A stretch of 11,959 bases of DNA. Origin: DASWOJ01 sp964242325 (GTDB lineage Bacteria; Pseudomonadota; Alphaproteobacteria; Acetobacterales; Acetobacteraceae). The stretch is taken from NCBI GenBank assembly GCA_964242325.1, contig CAXTCI010000167.1, positions 1 to 11,959 on the forward strand, written 5' to 3'. A model generated the notes under the pieces. It worked only from the letters and a program-made list of their open reading frames with translations. It was not told the DNA's origin and searched no databases. A program made the position numbers and the translations under genes. The first letter of the stretch is position 1. The number at the start of each line of letters is the position of its first letter. Shown piece by piece: positions 1 through 6,650 of the stretch.

Positions 1-1089
1 GAACAGGCCGGTACGGCGGCGGAACTCCTCTTGGCGGCGCTCGCTTTCCTCGGCCTCGGTCAGGATGTCGATGTCCCAACGGGTGAGCTGGCTGGCGAGG
101 CGTACGTTCTGGCCGCGGCGGCCAATGGCGAGGGAAAGCTGCTCGTCGGGCACCACGACCTCCACGCGCCCGGCCTCCTCGTCCATGACGACCTTGGTGA
201 CTTCGGCCGGCGCCAGGGCGTTCACGACGAAGGTGGCGTGCTGGGCGGACCAGGGAATGATGTCGATCTTTTCACCCTGCAGCTCCTGCACGACGGCCTG
301 GACGCGGCTGCCCCGCATGCCAACGCAGGCACCGACCGGGTCTATGCTCTGGTCGCGGCTGATGACAGCCATCTTGGCGCGGCTGCCGGGGTCGCGGGCG
401 ACTGCCTTGATCTCGATGATGCCGTCGTAGATTTCCGGCACTTCCTGCGCGAACAGCTTGGCGAGGAACGCCGGGTGGGTGCGAGACAGGAAGATTTGGG
501 GTCCGCGAGGCTCCTCGCGCACGTCGTAGATGTAGGCCCGCACCCGGTCGCCATTGCGGAACGACTCGCGCGGGATCAGCTCGTCGCGGCGCAGCAGGGC
601 CTCGGCGCGGCCCAGCTCCACCATCATGTTGCCGTACTCGGTGCGCTTGACGACGCCGTTGATGATCTCGCCGATGCGGTCCTTGAACTCGTCATACTGC
701 TTCTTGCGCTCATACTCGCGCACGCGCTGGACGATGACCTGCTTGGCGGTCTGTGCGGCGATGCGGCCGAAGTCGATCGGCGGCAGCGGGTCCACCAGGT
801 GCCCGCCCAACTGGATCGTCGGATCGAACTTGCGGGCGATGTGGATGGGGATTTGCGTTTCGTCGTTCTCGACGACCTCGACGGCCTCGGTCCAGCGGGT
901 CAGGCGGACGTCGCCGGTCTTCTTGTCGATGGTGGCGCGTATGTCCTTCTCCGAGCCGTACTTGGCGCGGCCGGCCTTCTGGATGGCCTGCTCCATCGCT
1001 TCCAGCACCTCGTCGCGCTCGATGCTCTTTTCGCGAGCCACGGCATCGGCCACCAGCAGCAGTTCGGGGCGGGAAACGGAGGTGTCCAT
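1..1089 (-). CDS. nusA: Transcription termination/antitermination factor NusA (5' part, cut by window edge)
   Basis: NusA binds RNA polymerase and nascent RNA and modulates pausing, termination and antitermination in the cytoplasm. The 363 visible codons contain the N-terminal RNAP-binding domain (about 1-130), an S1 domain (about 138-203, with the GVVKRTEYGNMMVELGR stretch), a first KH domain (about 206-285, with DPVGACVGMRGSRVQAV at 251-267) and a second KH domain (about 290-345, with LAIGRRGQNVRLAS at 320-333). The reading frame stays open to base 1, so the C-terminal part lies outside the window. The ATG is preceded by AGGAG with an 8-nt spacer, and this Shine-Dalgarno site overlaps the rimP stop codon. 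The gene starts 11 nt after rimP, so the two are almost certainly co-transcribed. Identification is secure. Confidence 0.97.
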   Translation of the reverse strand, partial: MDTSVSRPELLLVADAVAREKSIERDEVLEAMEQAIQKAGRAKYGSEKDIRATIDKKTGDVRLTRWTEAVEVVENDETQIPIHIARKFDPTIQLGGHLVDPLPPIDFGRIAAQTAKQVIVQRVREYERKKQYDEFKDRIGEIINGVVKRTEYGNMMVELGRAEALLRRDELIPRESFRNGDRVRAYIYDVREEPRGPQIFLSRTHPAFLAKLFAQEVPEIYDGIIEIKAVARDPGSRAKMAVISRDQSIDPVGACVGMRGSRVQAVVQELQGEKIDIIPWSAQHATFVVNALAPAEVTKVVMDEEAGRVEVVVPDEQLSLAIGRRGQNVRLASQLTRWDIDILTEAEESERRQEEFRRRTGLF

Positions 1090-1100
1090 GGAAGGTGCTC

Positions 1101-1640
1101 CTAGTTCGCAGGTGGCAGGGTGGGAGACGTCGCAGCAATCAGCGCATCGGTCAGCAGCAGCTTGGCCCGGCGCAGGTCGGCGAAGGGCAGGCTAACCTCT
1201 TCCCCGTCGTCCAGACGCATCCGGGCGTGGGTATCGTCGGCGCCCATCACAATGCCGGTGAAGCGGCGGCGGCCGTCCACAGGCATCGCCATCTCCGCCC
1301 GTGCCTGGTGCCCGGCGAAGCGGACCCAGTCCTTCGGCCGGGTCAGCGGCCGGTCGATGCCAGCGCTGCTGACCTCCAGGGTCCAGCGACCGGGTAGGGG
1401 GTCGTCCACGTCCAGAATGGCGCTGACGGCGTGGGTAATGCGCTCGCAGTCCTTGACGCTGATCTGGCTGCCATCGGCACGGTCGGCCATGACCTGCACG
1501 GTCGGGCGGTCGCGCCCCAGGATCAGCACGCGCACCAGTTCATAGGCCATGCCCTCCAGCGAGGGCGTGATAAGGGCTGCCACCTTGGCTTCCAGGCCTT
1601 GGTGGTTCGGTTCCTCGGCGGTAGCGGGTCGGCTGGTCAT
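1101..1640 (-). CDS. rimP: Ribosome maturation factor RimP
   Basis: RimP assists 30S subunit maturation in the cytoplasm. The 179-aa protein carries the family signature EVSSAGIDRPL (89-99), the preceding DCERIT segment (64-69), and a C-terminal Sm-like domain that includes LPFADLRRAKLLLT (151-164). The length fits alphaproteobacterial members. It is followed after 11 nt by nusA, the classic rimP-nusA order. The ATG at 1640 has no obvious Shine-Dalgarno sequence. A GTG at residue 20 is a possible alternative start, and E. coli RimP begins near that point. A short upstream open frame ends with a TGA overlapping this ATG (ATGA), so coupled initiation is possible but unproven. Whatever drives rimP-nusA here must lie in the 307 bp upstream or read in from the gene beyond. 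Confidence 0.95.
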   Translation of the reverse strand: MTSRPATAEEPNHQGLEAKVAALITPSLEGMAYELVRVLILGRDRPTVQVMADRADGSQISVKDCERITHAVSAILDVDDPLPGRWTLEVSSAGIDRPLTRPKDWVRFAGHQARAEMAMPVDGRRRFTGIVMGADDTHARMRLDDGEEVSLPFADLRRAKLLLTDALIAATSPTLPPAN

Positions 1641-1770
1641 GTAGGTGCAATACCAAAAAGGCGGCCGATGAAGGCCACCCTCCGAAAGCAGCGGAGAATG
1701 TAGGGGGAGAGGAAGAAATAGGCCAACCGGTGCACGGGTGCAAGGTGGATCGTTTGGAGTGCTGCTTCCT

Positions 1771-1812
1771 GCTCCCTCTCCCTCCGGGAGAGGGTTGGGG
1801 TGAGGGGGTCTT
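1771..1812 (+). repeat. REP-like dispersed repeat, copy 1 (left pair)
   Basis: This 42-bp unit contains a perfect 9-bp hairpin (CCCTCTCCC at 1774-1782 pairing with GGGAGAGGG at 1786-1794, loop TCC) followed by a conserved asymmetric tail TTGGGGTGAGGGGGTCTT. It is 41/42 identical to 11692-11733. Palindrome plus tail resembles a dispersed intergenic repeat seen in many proteobacterial genomes; that comparison is from memory. Any reading frame through it is likely spurious. Confidence 0.85.
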
Positions 1813-1883
1813 GACTGCGGCGCCGCACACGCTAGCGCGGCTAGGCCTGGCTCTGCCGCAGGGTGAGGAACGTGCTTGCCCGT

Positions 1884-1925
1884 CCCCTCACCCCGGCCCT
1901 CTCCCGGAGGAAGAGGGAGCAGGAA
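1884..1925 (-). repeat. REP-like dispersed repeat, copy 2 (left pair, inverted)
   Basis: This is an inverted, slightly diverged copy of the 1771-1812 unit. It reads CCCCTCACCCCGGCCCTCTC and continues through CCGGAGGAAGAGGGAGCAGG. The match extends outward by a few bases (TTCCTGC at copy 1 against GCAGGAA here). The pair is separated by 71 bp and could fold into one large stem-loop in RNA. It lies 22 bp past the ABM gene stop, so it may shield rimP-nusA from upstream transcription. Confidence 0.8.
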
Positions 1926-1947
1926 TCAAGGCTTCCTAGTCGTCGGC

Positions 1948-2271
1948 CTACTTCACGGTTTGGACGACCTCGAAGCCTTCGAACTGCGGATGGCCGAGAT
2001 AAACCGGCGCATCGCCTTGCCCACCAGCGCCGGCATTGCGGTGGGCGGCGCGGAATGCCTCGGAGCGGGTCCAGCCCTCGAACGCCGCGTGGTTTTCCCA
2101 GATGGTATGGCTGGAATACAGGACGTGGTCGTCATGCGCCGGGCCGCGCAGCAGGTGGAATTCGACGAAGCCGGGGACGCCGTTCAGGTGGGAATCGCGG
2201 CTGGTCCACATGTGCTCGAAGGCTGCCTCCGAGCCCGGCGCGACCTTGAAGCGGTTCATGGCGATATACAT
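1948..2271 (-). CDS. ABM-domain monooxygenase, IsdG/HmoA-like (putative heme-degrading)
   Basis: The 107-aa protein is one antibiotic-biosynthesis-monooxygenase (ABM) ferredoxin-like domain, the usual size for a subunit that works as a homodimer. The signature region W58...HAAFEGWTRSEAFRAAH (61-77) is typical of the IsdG/IsdI/HmoA branch. By comparison with IsdG (Asn7, Trp67, His77), Asn6, Trp67 and His77 are in matching positions, so the heme-oxygenase triad appears intact. That supports cytosolic heme cleavage with iron release, although ABM proteins also act on quinols and aromatic polyketides. The start is supported by AGGAG 9 nt upstream of the ATG. It lies 64 nt downstream of the ring-cleaving dioxygenase on the same strand and is probably co-transcribed with it. 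No heme transporter gene is nearby, so substrate assignment stays open. Confidence 0.85.
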   Translation of the reverse strand: MYIAMNRFKVAPGSEAAFEHMWTSRDSHLNGVPGFVEFHLLRGPAHDDHVLYSSHTIWENHAAFEGWTRSEAFRAAHRNAGAGGQGDAPVYLGHPQFEGFEVVQTVK

Positions 2272-2335
2272 GCGCGGATGCTCCTGTGATTGGCAGTGAG
2301 GATGGGGCGGCTGGATCGAGGTGCAAGCGTGCCGC

Positions 2336-3280
2336 TTAAAGCGGCTTCAATCCAGCCTCGATTGCCGCGCGGCGCGGCTCCAGGAACGGCGGCAGCGCCA
2401 GGCGCTCGCCCAGGCGTTCCATCGGCTCGTCGGTCGCGAAGCCCGGGCCGTCGGTGGCGATCTCATACAGGATGCCGCCGGGTTCGCGGGTGTAGAGGCT
2501 GCGGAAGTAGTAGCGGTCCACCGGCCCGCTGGACGGGATGCGGAGGCGCTGCAGCCGCTCGGTCCAAGCATCGTAGTCCCCGTCCGGCACGCGGAAGGCG
2601 ACGTGGTGGACGCTGCCGGCGCCGGAGCGTGCGGCAGCCAAGCCCGGCTCGACACGGACGTGCAACTCGGCGGCCGGGCCGCCGGCACCCATGGCAAAGA
2701 CATGGACCGGGACTCCATCTTGGGCTTGCACCATACGGGCCTCATGCATCGCCATCACCTCCGTCAGGAACCGGGCGGAGGGCACCAGGTCGCGCACGCT
2801 GATCGTAATGGGGCCGAGGCCGCGGATCTGGTGTTCCGGTGGGACTGGGCTGCGATCCCACGGGTGGACGGGGCCGACGCCGCCGTCATCCACCAGGGCC
2901 AACCGCTGGCCCTCCGGGTCCTCGAAGGCGAGCTCTTGCCGGCCATCCACCTCCTGCACCTGGCCGTGCGGCACGCCCAAGCTGTCCAGGCGCGCGGCCC
3001 AGTGGTCCAGCGCCGCCGCGCCGGCTACCCGCAACCCCGTCCGCACGACCGAGCCGCTGCCGCGCCGCTCCGGCCCAACCGGCCAGTCGAAGAAGGTGAT
3101 GTCGGTGCCGGGATTGGCCGCGCCGTCGGCGTAGAACAGGTGGTAGGCGCTGACATCGTCCTGGTTGACGGTCTTCTTGACGAGACGCATCCCCAGCACA
3201 CGGGTGTAGAAGTCGTGGTTCCCCCGGGCATCCGCCGTCACGGCCGTCAGGTGGTGCATCCCGTGCAGTTGCATTGTCAT
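2336..3280 (-). CDS. VOC-family ring-cleaving dioxygenase (MhqO/PcpA-like)
   Basis: This 314-aa cytosolic protein has two vicinal-oxygen-chelate (glyoxalase-fold) modules: an N-terminal one starting with LHGMHHLTAVT (5-15) and a C-terminal one starting near GLGPITISVRD (154-164). The length matches PcpA and MhqO (about 310-320 aa), which open hydroquinone-type rings with Fe(II) and O2. The expected metal triad is present: His10, His226 in SVHHVAF, and Glu273 in GILYEIATD; PcpA uses His11, His227 and Glu276. The chosen ATG gives the canonical N-terminus and is preceded by GGAG with a 6-nt spacer; a second ATG lies two codons in. An upstream in-frame extension to about 3493 reads through the divergent promoter region and lacks family similarity. 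The likely substrate is a (substituted) hydroquinone, but the exact compound cannot be told. Confidence 0.9.
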   Translation of the reverse strand: MTMQLHGMHHLTAVTADARGNHDFYTRVLGMRLVKKTVNQDDVSAYHLFYADGAANPGTDITFFDWPVGPERRGSGSVVRTGLRVAGAAALDHWAARLDSLGVPHGQVQEVDGRQELAFEDPEGQRLALVDDGGVGPVHPWDRSPVPPEHQIRGLGPITISVRDLVPSARFLTEVMAMHEARMVQAQDGVPVHVFAMGAGGPAAELHVRVEPGLAAARSGAGSVHHVAFRVPDGDYDAWTERLQRLRIPSSGPVDRYYFRSLYTREPGGILYEIATDGPGFATDEPMERLGERLALPPFLEPRRAAIEAGLKPL

Positions 3281-3334
3281 GTCCGTCTCCACCGACGCTG
3301 GACGCTGCATATGCCCCGACCATGACCTGCCGCC

Positions 3335-3388
3335 AATGCCTGGGATTGGGCCAGTGCCTGGGATGGGGCCAATGCCCGGGACGGGGAT
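3335..3388. repeat. Three tandem 18-bp repeats in a divergent intergenic region
   Basis: Three head-to-tail 18-bp units occupy 3335-3352, 3353-3370 and 3371-3388. Each resembles AATGCCTGGGATTGGGCC; the second differs at a few bases and the third is the most diverged, especially at its end. They lie in the 181-bp gap between the dioxygenase start (3280, minus) and the DUF6311 start (3462, plus). Read in frame they give a PGIGPV-like hexapeptide repeat, but that stretch precedes the DUF6311 start and looks non-coding. Regulatory binding sites or simple slippage are both possible. Confidence 0.75.
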
Positions 3389-3461
3389 GGTGCAAGCGGT
3401 GCATGGCTCGGTAGGGTGCCGCCACTGCAACGCGCCGGGCGGCCCGGTTTGGAATACACCG

Positions 3462-5570
3462 ATGACGACCCGCATCTTGCGCGCGCCCTCCATTACCTAT
3501 GCCTGCGCCGGCCTGATCGGGGTGGTTGCGGCCCTGCTGGTGTTGCCGGCCGAAACCATCCTTGGCACGGGTCCGGGATGGGCAGTGCCGTTCACGGACC
3601 AGGCGCGGAGCCTGGCCGGGCATCTCGCCTATCAGGCGGATGCCTGGCACTGGCCGTTGATGTGGACGGATGTGCTGTTCTGGCCACGGGGCATGTCGAT
3701 CTTGTTGACGGACAGCAACCCGCTGGTCTCCATCCCGGCGAAGCTGTGGACGCGGTTGACCGGGGGTGCACCGGTCAACCTGCTTGGGGCCTGGCTGGCG
3801 CTGTGCTGGGTGGCGCAGCCGGTCGCCGCGGTCTATGCGGCACGTGGCCTGCGGCTGGGGACCTTGCCTTGCTTTGCGGCGGGCGTGCTGGCGGCGTGCT
3901 GGCCTGCGCTGTTGATGCGCATGGGGCACGTCAACCTGTGCGGGCACTTCCTGATCCTGCTCGCCCTGGGCTTGGCGCTGCGCCGCTTGCCAGATTGTGG
4001 CAGACCTGGCCGCCGCCGATGGCTGGCGCCGGCGCTGCTGCTGCTCGCGACGGTGCTGGTGCACCCCTATTTGTTCGAAATCGACGCAGTGGTGCTGGCG
4101 GCGATCCCGCTACAGGCCGCGCTCGACCGGTGTCCGGGATGGCGGCGCGGCGCGGCGGGCTACCTGGCGGTATGCGTCGGCGCGGTTGCGGCGCTGACGC
4201 TGCTCAGCGGGCCGCTTGGAGGCGGGGACAAAGGGTTTGTCACCTATTCGATGAACCTATTGTCGCCGATCTGGCCGCAACGCTCCGGCGTATTCGGGGC
4301 GGACTTGCCGATCCTGGACGCCACCGGAGGGCAAGCGGAGGGCTTCAATTGGCTCGGCGCCGGCGTTCTGCTGTTGGGGATTGCGGCGCTGGCCGACCTG
4401 GTGCGGCAGCGCCCGGTCCTGCGCCCGGTGCGCGGCCTGCTGCTGGTGCTGGGTGGCCTGGCGGTGCTGTCGCTCAGCAGCCGGGTTTATGCCGGGCCGG
4501 TCAAAGTCCTGGATTTGGGGACCAAGCCCTGGGAGGACATCTTCGGCACCTTCCGGGCGCCGGGCCGGGCATTCTGGCCGGTGGGCTACGCGGTGATGAT
4601 CGCCTCGGTCGCCGGCGTAGCACGGATGCCCAGGCCCTGGGGCGCAATGCTGCTGGTGTCGGCGTCCCTGCTGCAAGTGGTTGATTCCGAGCCGCTGCGG
4701 CGCTCCGCCCGGCAGGGCTGGGAGCATGGCGCCGGCGTGGCAGTGCTGCCGGTGCCGGGGAGAACGCGGCTGTTCGGCGTTGCGCCTTACCCGACCTGCT
4801 CCGCCGATGGCGTCGCGCAGGCCGAGGCGGAAATCATGCTGCTGCATGCCGTCCAGGCCGGGGCACACCTGCGGGACGTGGGCGCCGGCCGTCCACCGCC
4901 CTCATTCAACTGCGAGAAGACGCTGGCCGAACTGACGGAACTGCCGCTGCTGCCCGGCGAGGCCCGCGCCTACTTCGGCGATGCCACCAGGGCGGCGTTG
5001 CGCCCGGAGTGGCTGGGGCCGGACGCCGTCTGCCGCGCCGCGCCGCAGGTCGTCCTATGCGGACGAGGCGTCGCGCCGTTTGCAGGCACGCCGGTTGCGG
5101 CCCGTCCGGCTGCGGACCCCTTGGCGTTGCCGTTGACCCTTATGGGGCCGGCGCTTGCGCCGGTGCTGGGAGGCGGGTGGCGGTGGGATGGCGACGGGCA
5201 GGTCTGGTCGGAAGGGCCGCACAGCAGCCTGATGCTGGACCTCCCAGCCGGACCCGCTGCCGTGCTGACGCTGCACGTGCAGGGAGTCGCCGCCCAATCC
5301 AGCGGCACCCGCGGCGTTGACGTGAGCACGCGCGCCTCGGACATCGGCGACCCCAACGGCAGCACGCTGCACGTCGCACTTCCGGATGGCGCGGCCACGA
5401 GCGTCGTGCTGCGCCTGCCGGCACATCGGGCGGGATGGGTGCGGGTTGCCCTGGACGCTCCGCGGCCCGTGGACCCGGCGCGGCGGGCGATGACCGCGCC
5501 GGTGCACCGGGCAGCCGTGAAGTTGCTGGGGATTGACCTGTGGGCTGGTGGCGACAGACCTCCGCTCTGA
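3462..5570 (+). CDS. DUF6311-family polytopic membrane protein
   Basis: This is a 702-aa inner-membrane protein of unknown biochemical role. About 10-11 hydrophobic segments fill residues 11-410 (for example about 11-30, 105-128, 160-175, 187-205, 232-250, 296-314, 324-340, 370-388 and 393-408). A soluble, beta-rich region of about 290 residues follows and is probably extracytoplasmic. Motifs I associate with DUF6311 are TDSNPL (about 83-88), YSMNLLSPI (about 262-270) and FRAPGRAFWP (about 364-373). The topology resembles GT-C glycosyltransferases, suggesting a cell-surface polysaccharide or lipid role, but I see no proven catalytic motif. The ATG at 3462 gives the natural N-terminus just before the first membrane segment; it has only a weak ribosome site. 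Open frame continues upstream to 3279 through the tandem repeats, so the start is less certain than the gene. It is transcribed alone, divergent from the dioxygenase and convergent with the MmyB regulator. Confidence 0.85.
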   Translation: MTTRILRAPSITYACAGLIGVVAALLVLPAETILGTGPGWAVPFTDQARSLAGHLAYQADAWHWPLMWTDVLFWPRGMSILLTDSNPLVSIPAKLWTRLTGGAPVNLLGAWLALCWVAQPVAAVYAARGLRLGTLPCFAAGVLAACWPALLMRMGHVNLCGHFLILLALGLALRRLPDCGRPGRRRWLAPALLLLATVLVHPYLFEIDAVVLAAIPLQAALDRCPGWRRGAAGYLAVCVGAVAALTLLSGPLGGGDKGFVTYSMNLLSPIWPQRSGVFGADLPILDATGGQAEGFNWLGAGVLLLGIAALADLVRQRPVLRPVRGLLLVLGGLAVLSLSSRVYAGPVKVLDLGTKPWEDIFGTFRAPGRAFWPVGYAVMIASVAGVARMPRPWGAMLLVSASLLQVVDSEPLRRSARQGWEHGAGVAVLPVPGRTRLFGVAPYPTCSADGVAQAEAEIMLLHAVQAGAHLRDVGAGRPPPSFNCEKTLAELTELPLLPGEARAYFGDATRAALRPEWLGPDAVCRAAPQVVLCGRGVAPFAGTPVAARPAADPLALPLTLMGPALAPVLGGGWRWDGDGQVWSEGPHSSLMLDLPAGPAAVLTLHVQGVAAQSSGTRGVDVSTRASDIGDPNGSTLHVALPDGAATSVVLRLPAHRAGWVRVALDAPRPVDPARRAMTAPVHRAAVKLLGIDLWAGGDRPPL

Positions 5571-5618
5571 CCCTTTTGTAGGCCCGTCGTCATCGCAAGC
5601 GCCTCGCCATGACGGGCG

Positions 5619-5671
5619 CGGTCAAAGCGGGTGGCGGATCGTGTTATACAGATCGCCGTTTGCTTTGACCG
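5619..5671 (+). terminator. Long imperfect hairpin after the DUF6311 gene (possible terminator)
   Basis: CGGTCAAAGC (5619-5628) pairs perfectly with GCTTTGACCG (5662-5671). Inside, GGGT (5629-5632) faces GTTT (5658-5661) as four G-U pairs in plus-strand RNA. GGCGGATC (5633-5640) then pairs with GATCGCC (5651-5657), with one bulged G. The result is an almost continuous 21-bp RNA stem with a 10-nt loop, starting 48 nt after the DUF6311 stop and followed by GTTTTGG. The T-run is short, so an efficient intrinsic terminator is plausible rather than certain. The same pairs would be A-C mismatches in minus-strand RNA. Confidence 0.6.
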
Positions 5672-5742
5672 TTTTGGTGTCGGCGGTCTCTGCACGGCGG
5701 ACAACCTTCAGCGTCTTTGGCCACAACGCAATGCCGCGGGGC

Positions 5743-5768
5743 GGCGTATGACGCTTCGCTCATACGCC
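5743..5768. repeat. REP-like palindrome with CGCTTCGC loop
   Basis: GGCGTATGA (5743-5751) and TCATACGCC (5760-5768) form a perfect 9-bp stem around the loop CGCTTCGC, followed by CTACGAG. The pattern of variable stem, a CGCTTCGC-type centre and a CCTACG tail matches a REP-like palindrome dispersed in many proteobacterial intergenic regions; this comparison is from memory. It lies between the convergent ends of the DUF6311 and MmyB-type genes. Confidence 0.75.
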
Positions 5769-5785
5769 CTACGAGGTTTGCCGGG

Positions 5786-5813
5786 AAAACGGTCAAAGCG
5801 GCTGGCGGCTGGC
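5786..5813. repeat. Third arm of the GGTCAAAGC repeat, plus a tandem 7-mer
   Basis: AAAACGGTCAAAGC (5786-5799) is a perfect 14-bp inverted match to GCTTTGACCGTTTT at 5662-5675. It is also a direct repeat of the left hairpin arm (CGGTCAAAGCGG at 5619-5630, followed in both places by a TGGCGG stretch with one mismatch). It runs into two tandem copies of GGCTGGC (5800-5806 and 5807-5813), ending 2 bp before the stop codon of the convergent regulator gene. Confidence 0.7.
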
Positions 5814-5815
5814 GA

Positions 5816-6628
5816 TTATGCTGGCGTGTAGATGACCAGCTTCAGCGCGGGATCATCGTTCGCCTGGAAGGACGCATACTCGAACCGCAGCAGGCCACGC
5901 TCCGGATGGTGCAGCACCTTCTGCCCGGCTGCGACACCGCGGACGTCGTGCGCTTCCCACCAGCCGATGAACTCGGGGCTGCCGAGCTTCAGGCGCTCCA
6001 GCAGGTCGAGGAATGCCGGGTCGCCGGCCCACAGGTCATGCGTCGCGCGGAACTGCGCCACCATGCGTTGGGCCTCGCCGGCCCAGGCCGCCCCGAACAG
6101 CCGCCGGGCGCCGGGATCGGTCAGCACGTAAAGCAGGATGTTGCGGTCGGCCTCGGCAATCCCGCCGAAATCGGTGAACACGCCGACCGCGGCAGCGTTC
6201 CACGCCAGGATGTCCCAGCGGCGCCCGGTGACGTAGGCGGGCTGGTTGAGGCCCTCGACCATGCGCTGGATCGTGCCGGGCACGGTTTCGCGGACAAAGG
6301 CGCGACGGCCGGTGTCCCGCGCCAGCGCCCGCAGATGGGCATGCTCGGCCCGGCCCAGGCGCAGCGCGCGGGCCAGCGCATCCACCGTGGTGACGGAGGG
6401 GCTGACGCTCCGCCCCTGCTCTAGCCGGACATACCAGTCCACGCCGATGCCGGCCAACTCGGCCACTTCCTCCCGGCGCAGCCCCGGCGTGCGGCGGCGA
6501 CGGCCGTTGTGCAGGCCGGCCGCCTCCGGGCTGAGCTTCTCCCGCCGTGAGCGGAGGAAGTCGCCGAGCGCGCTCCGGTCCGGGTCCGCCGCAACGGCTG
6601 TCAAGTGGTTTGGGGGGCACTGGTCCAT
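5816..6628 (-). CDS. MmyB-type transcriptional regulator (XRE HTH plus ligand-binding domain)
   Basis: This 270-aa cytoplasmic DNA-binding protein has an N-terminal XRE/Cro helix-turn-helix domain (about 21-94, including TPGLRREEVAELAGIGVDWY at 47-66 and RLEQGR at 68-73). A C-terminal MmyB-like ligand-binding domain follows (about 118-268), with hallmarks WDILAWNAAA (138-147) and FIGWWEAHDVR (220-230). Length and domain order are standard for the family, some members of which bind fatty-acid-like ligands; the effector here is unknown. It is divergent from an MDR oxidoreductase with a 74-bp gap, an arrangement that suggests it controls that gene and itself. The ATG has no clear Shine-Dalgarno sequence, and a -10-like TATTAT (6635-6640, minus strand) would place the transcript start at or next to it, so translation may be leaderless. 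Confidence 0.9.
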   Translation of the reverse strand: MDQCPPNHLTAVAADPDRSALGDFLRSRREKLSPEAAGLHNGRRRRTPGLRREEVAELAGIGVDWYVRLEQGRSVSPSVTTVDALARALRLGRAEHAHLRALARDTGRRAFVRETVPGTIQRMVEGLNQPAYVTGRRWDILAWNAAAVGVFTDFGGIAEADRNILLYVLTDPGARRLFGAAWAGEAQRMVAQFRATHDLWAGDPAFLDLLERLKLGSPEFIGWWEAHDVRGVAAGQKVLHHPERGLLRFEYASFQANDDPALKLVIYTPA

Positions 6629-6634
6629 CCCAGG

Positions 6635-6650
6635 ATAATACCAGGCCTGG
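6635..6650. promoter_or_regulatory. Candidate operator/promoter between MmyB-type gene and MDR gene
   Basis: CCAGGCCTGG (6641-6650) is a perfect 10-bp palindrome in the 74-bp divergent gap. It abuts TATTAT on the minus strand (6635-6640), a plausible -10 box for the regulator gene. A further CCAGG half-site lies at 6630-6634, so three similar half-sites occur within 21 bp. A palindrome overlapping the regulator's own promoter fits autoregulation. The -35 box is not convincing. Confidence 0.4.

Larger units (their letters stand above)
1641..1947. other. Intergenic region upstream of rimP, with an inverted repeat pair
   Basis: This 307-bp region separates the ABM monooxygenase stop from the rimP start. 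The part far from rimP (1771-1925) holds two inverted dispersed repeats, listed separately. The part next to rimP (1641-1770) should contain the rimP-nusA promoter unless transcription enters from upstream. On the minus strand a weak candidate is TTGCAC, a 17-nt spacer and TATTTC, with only 3 of 6 consensus matches in each box. I saw no tRNA, riboswitch or rho-independent terminator with a T-tract. Confidence 0.6.

Noticed and set aside
31..1104. Long plus-strand open frame (357 aa) opposite nusA
   Set aside because: It is the antisense shadow of nusA, produced by GC-rich third positions; composition is low-complexity A/L/D/G/V and no family features are seen.
1540..1939. Short open frames encoding PLTPTLSRRERE-like peptides
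   Set aside because: These are translations of the dispersed palindromic repeat, a common source of spurious gene calls.
3335..3388. CRISPR-like or iteron array
   Set aside because: The units are contiguous 18-mers with no spacers and only three copies, without a replication initiator or cas gene nearby.
3279..3461. N-terminal extension of the DUF6311 protein
   Set aside because: The extension encodes tandem-repeat and Gly/Pro-rich sequence in the divergent promoter region; the family-like start is just before the first membrane segment at 3462.
2886..4064. Minus-strand open frame of 392 aa across the dioxygenase start and DUF6311 5' end
   Set aside because: It overlaps two well-supported genes in wrong frames and is Q/R/H-rich without motifs.
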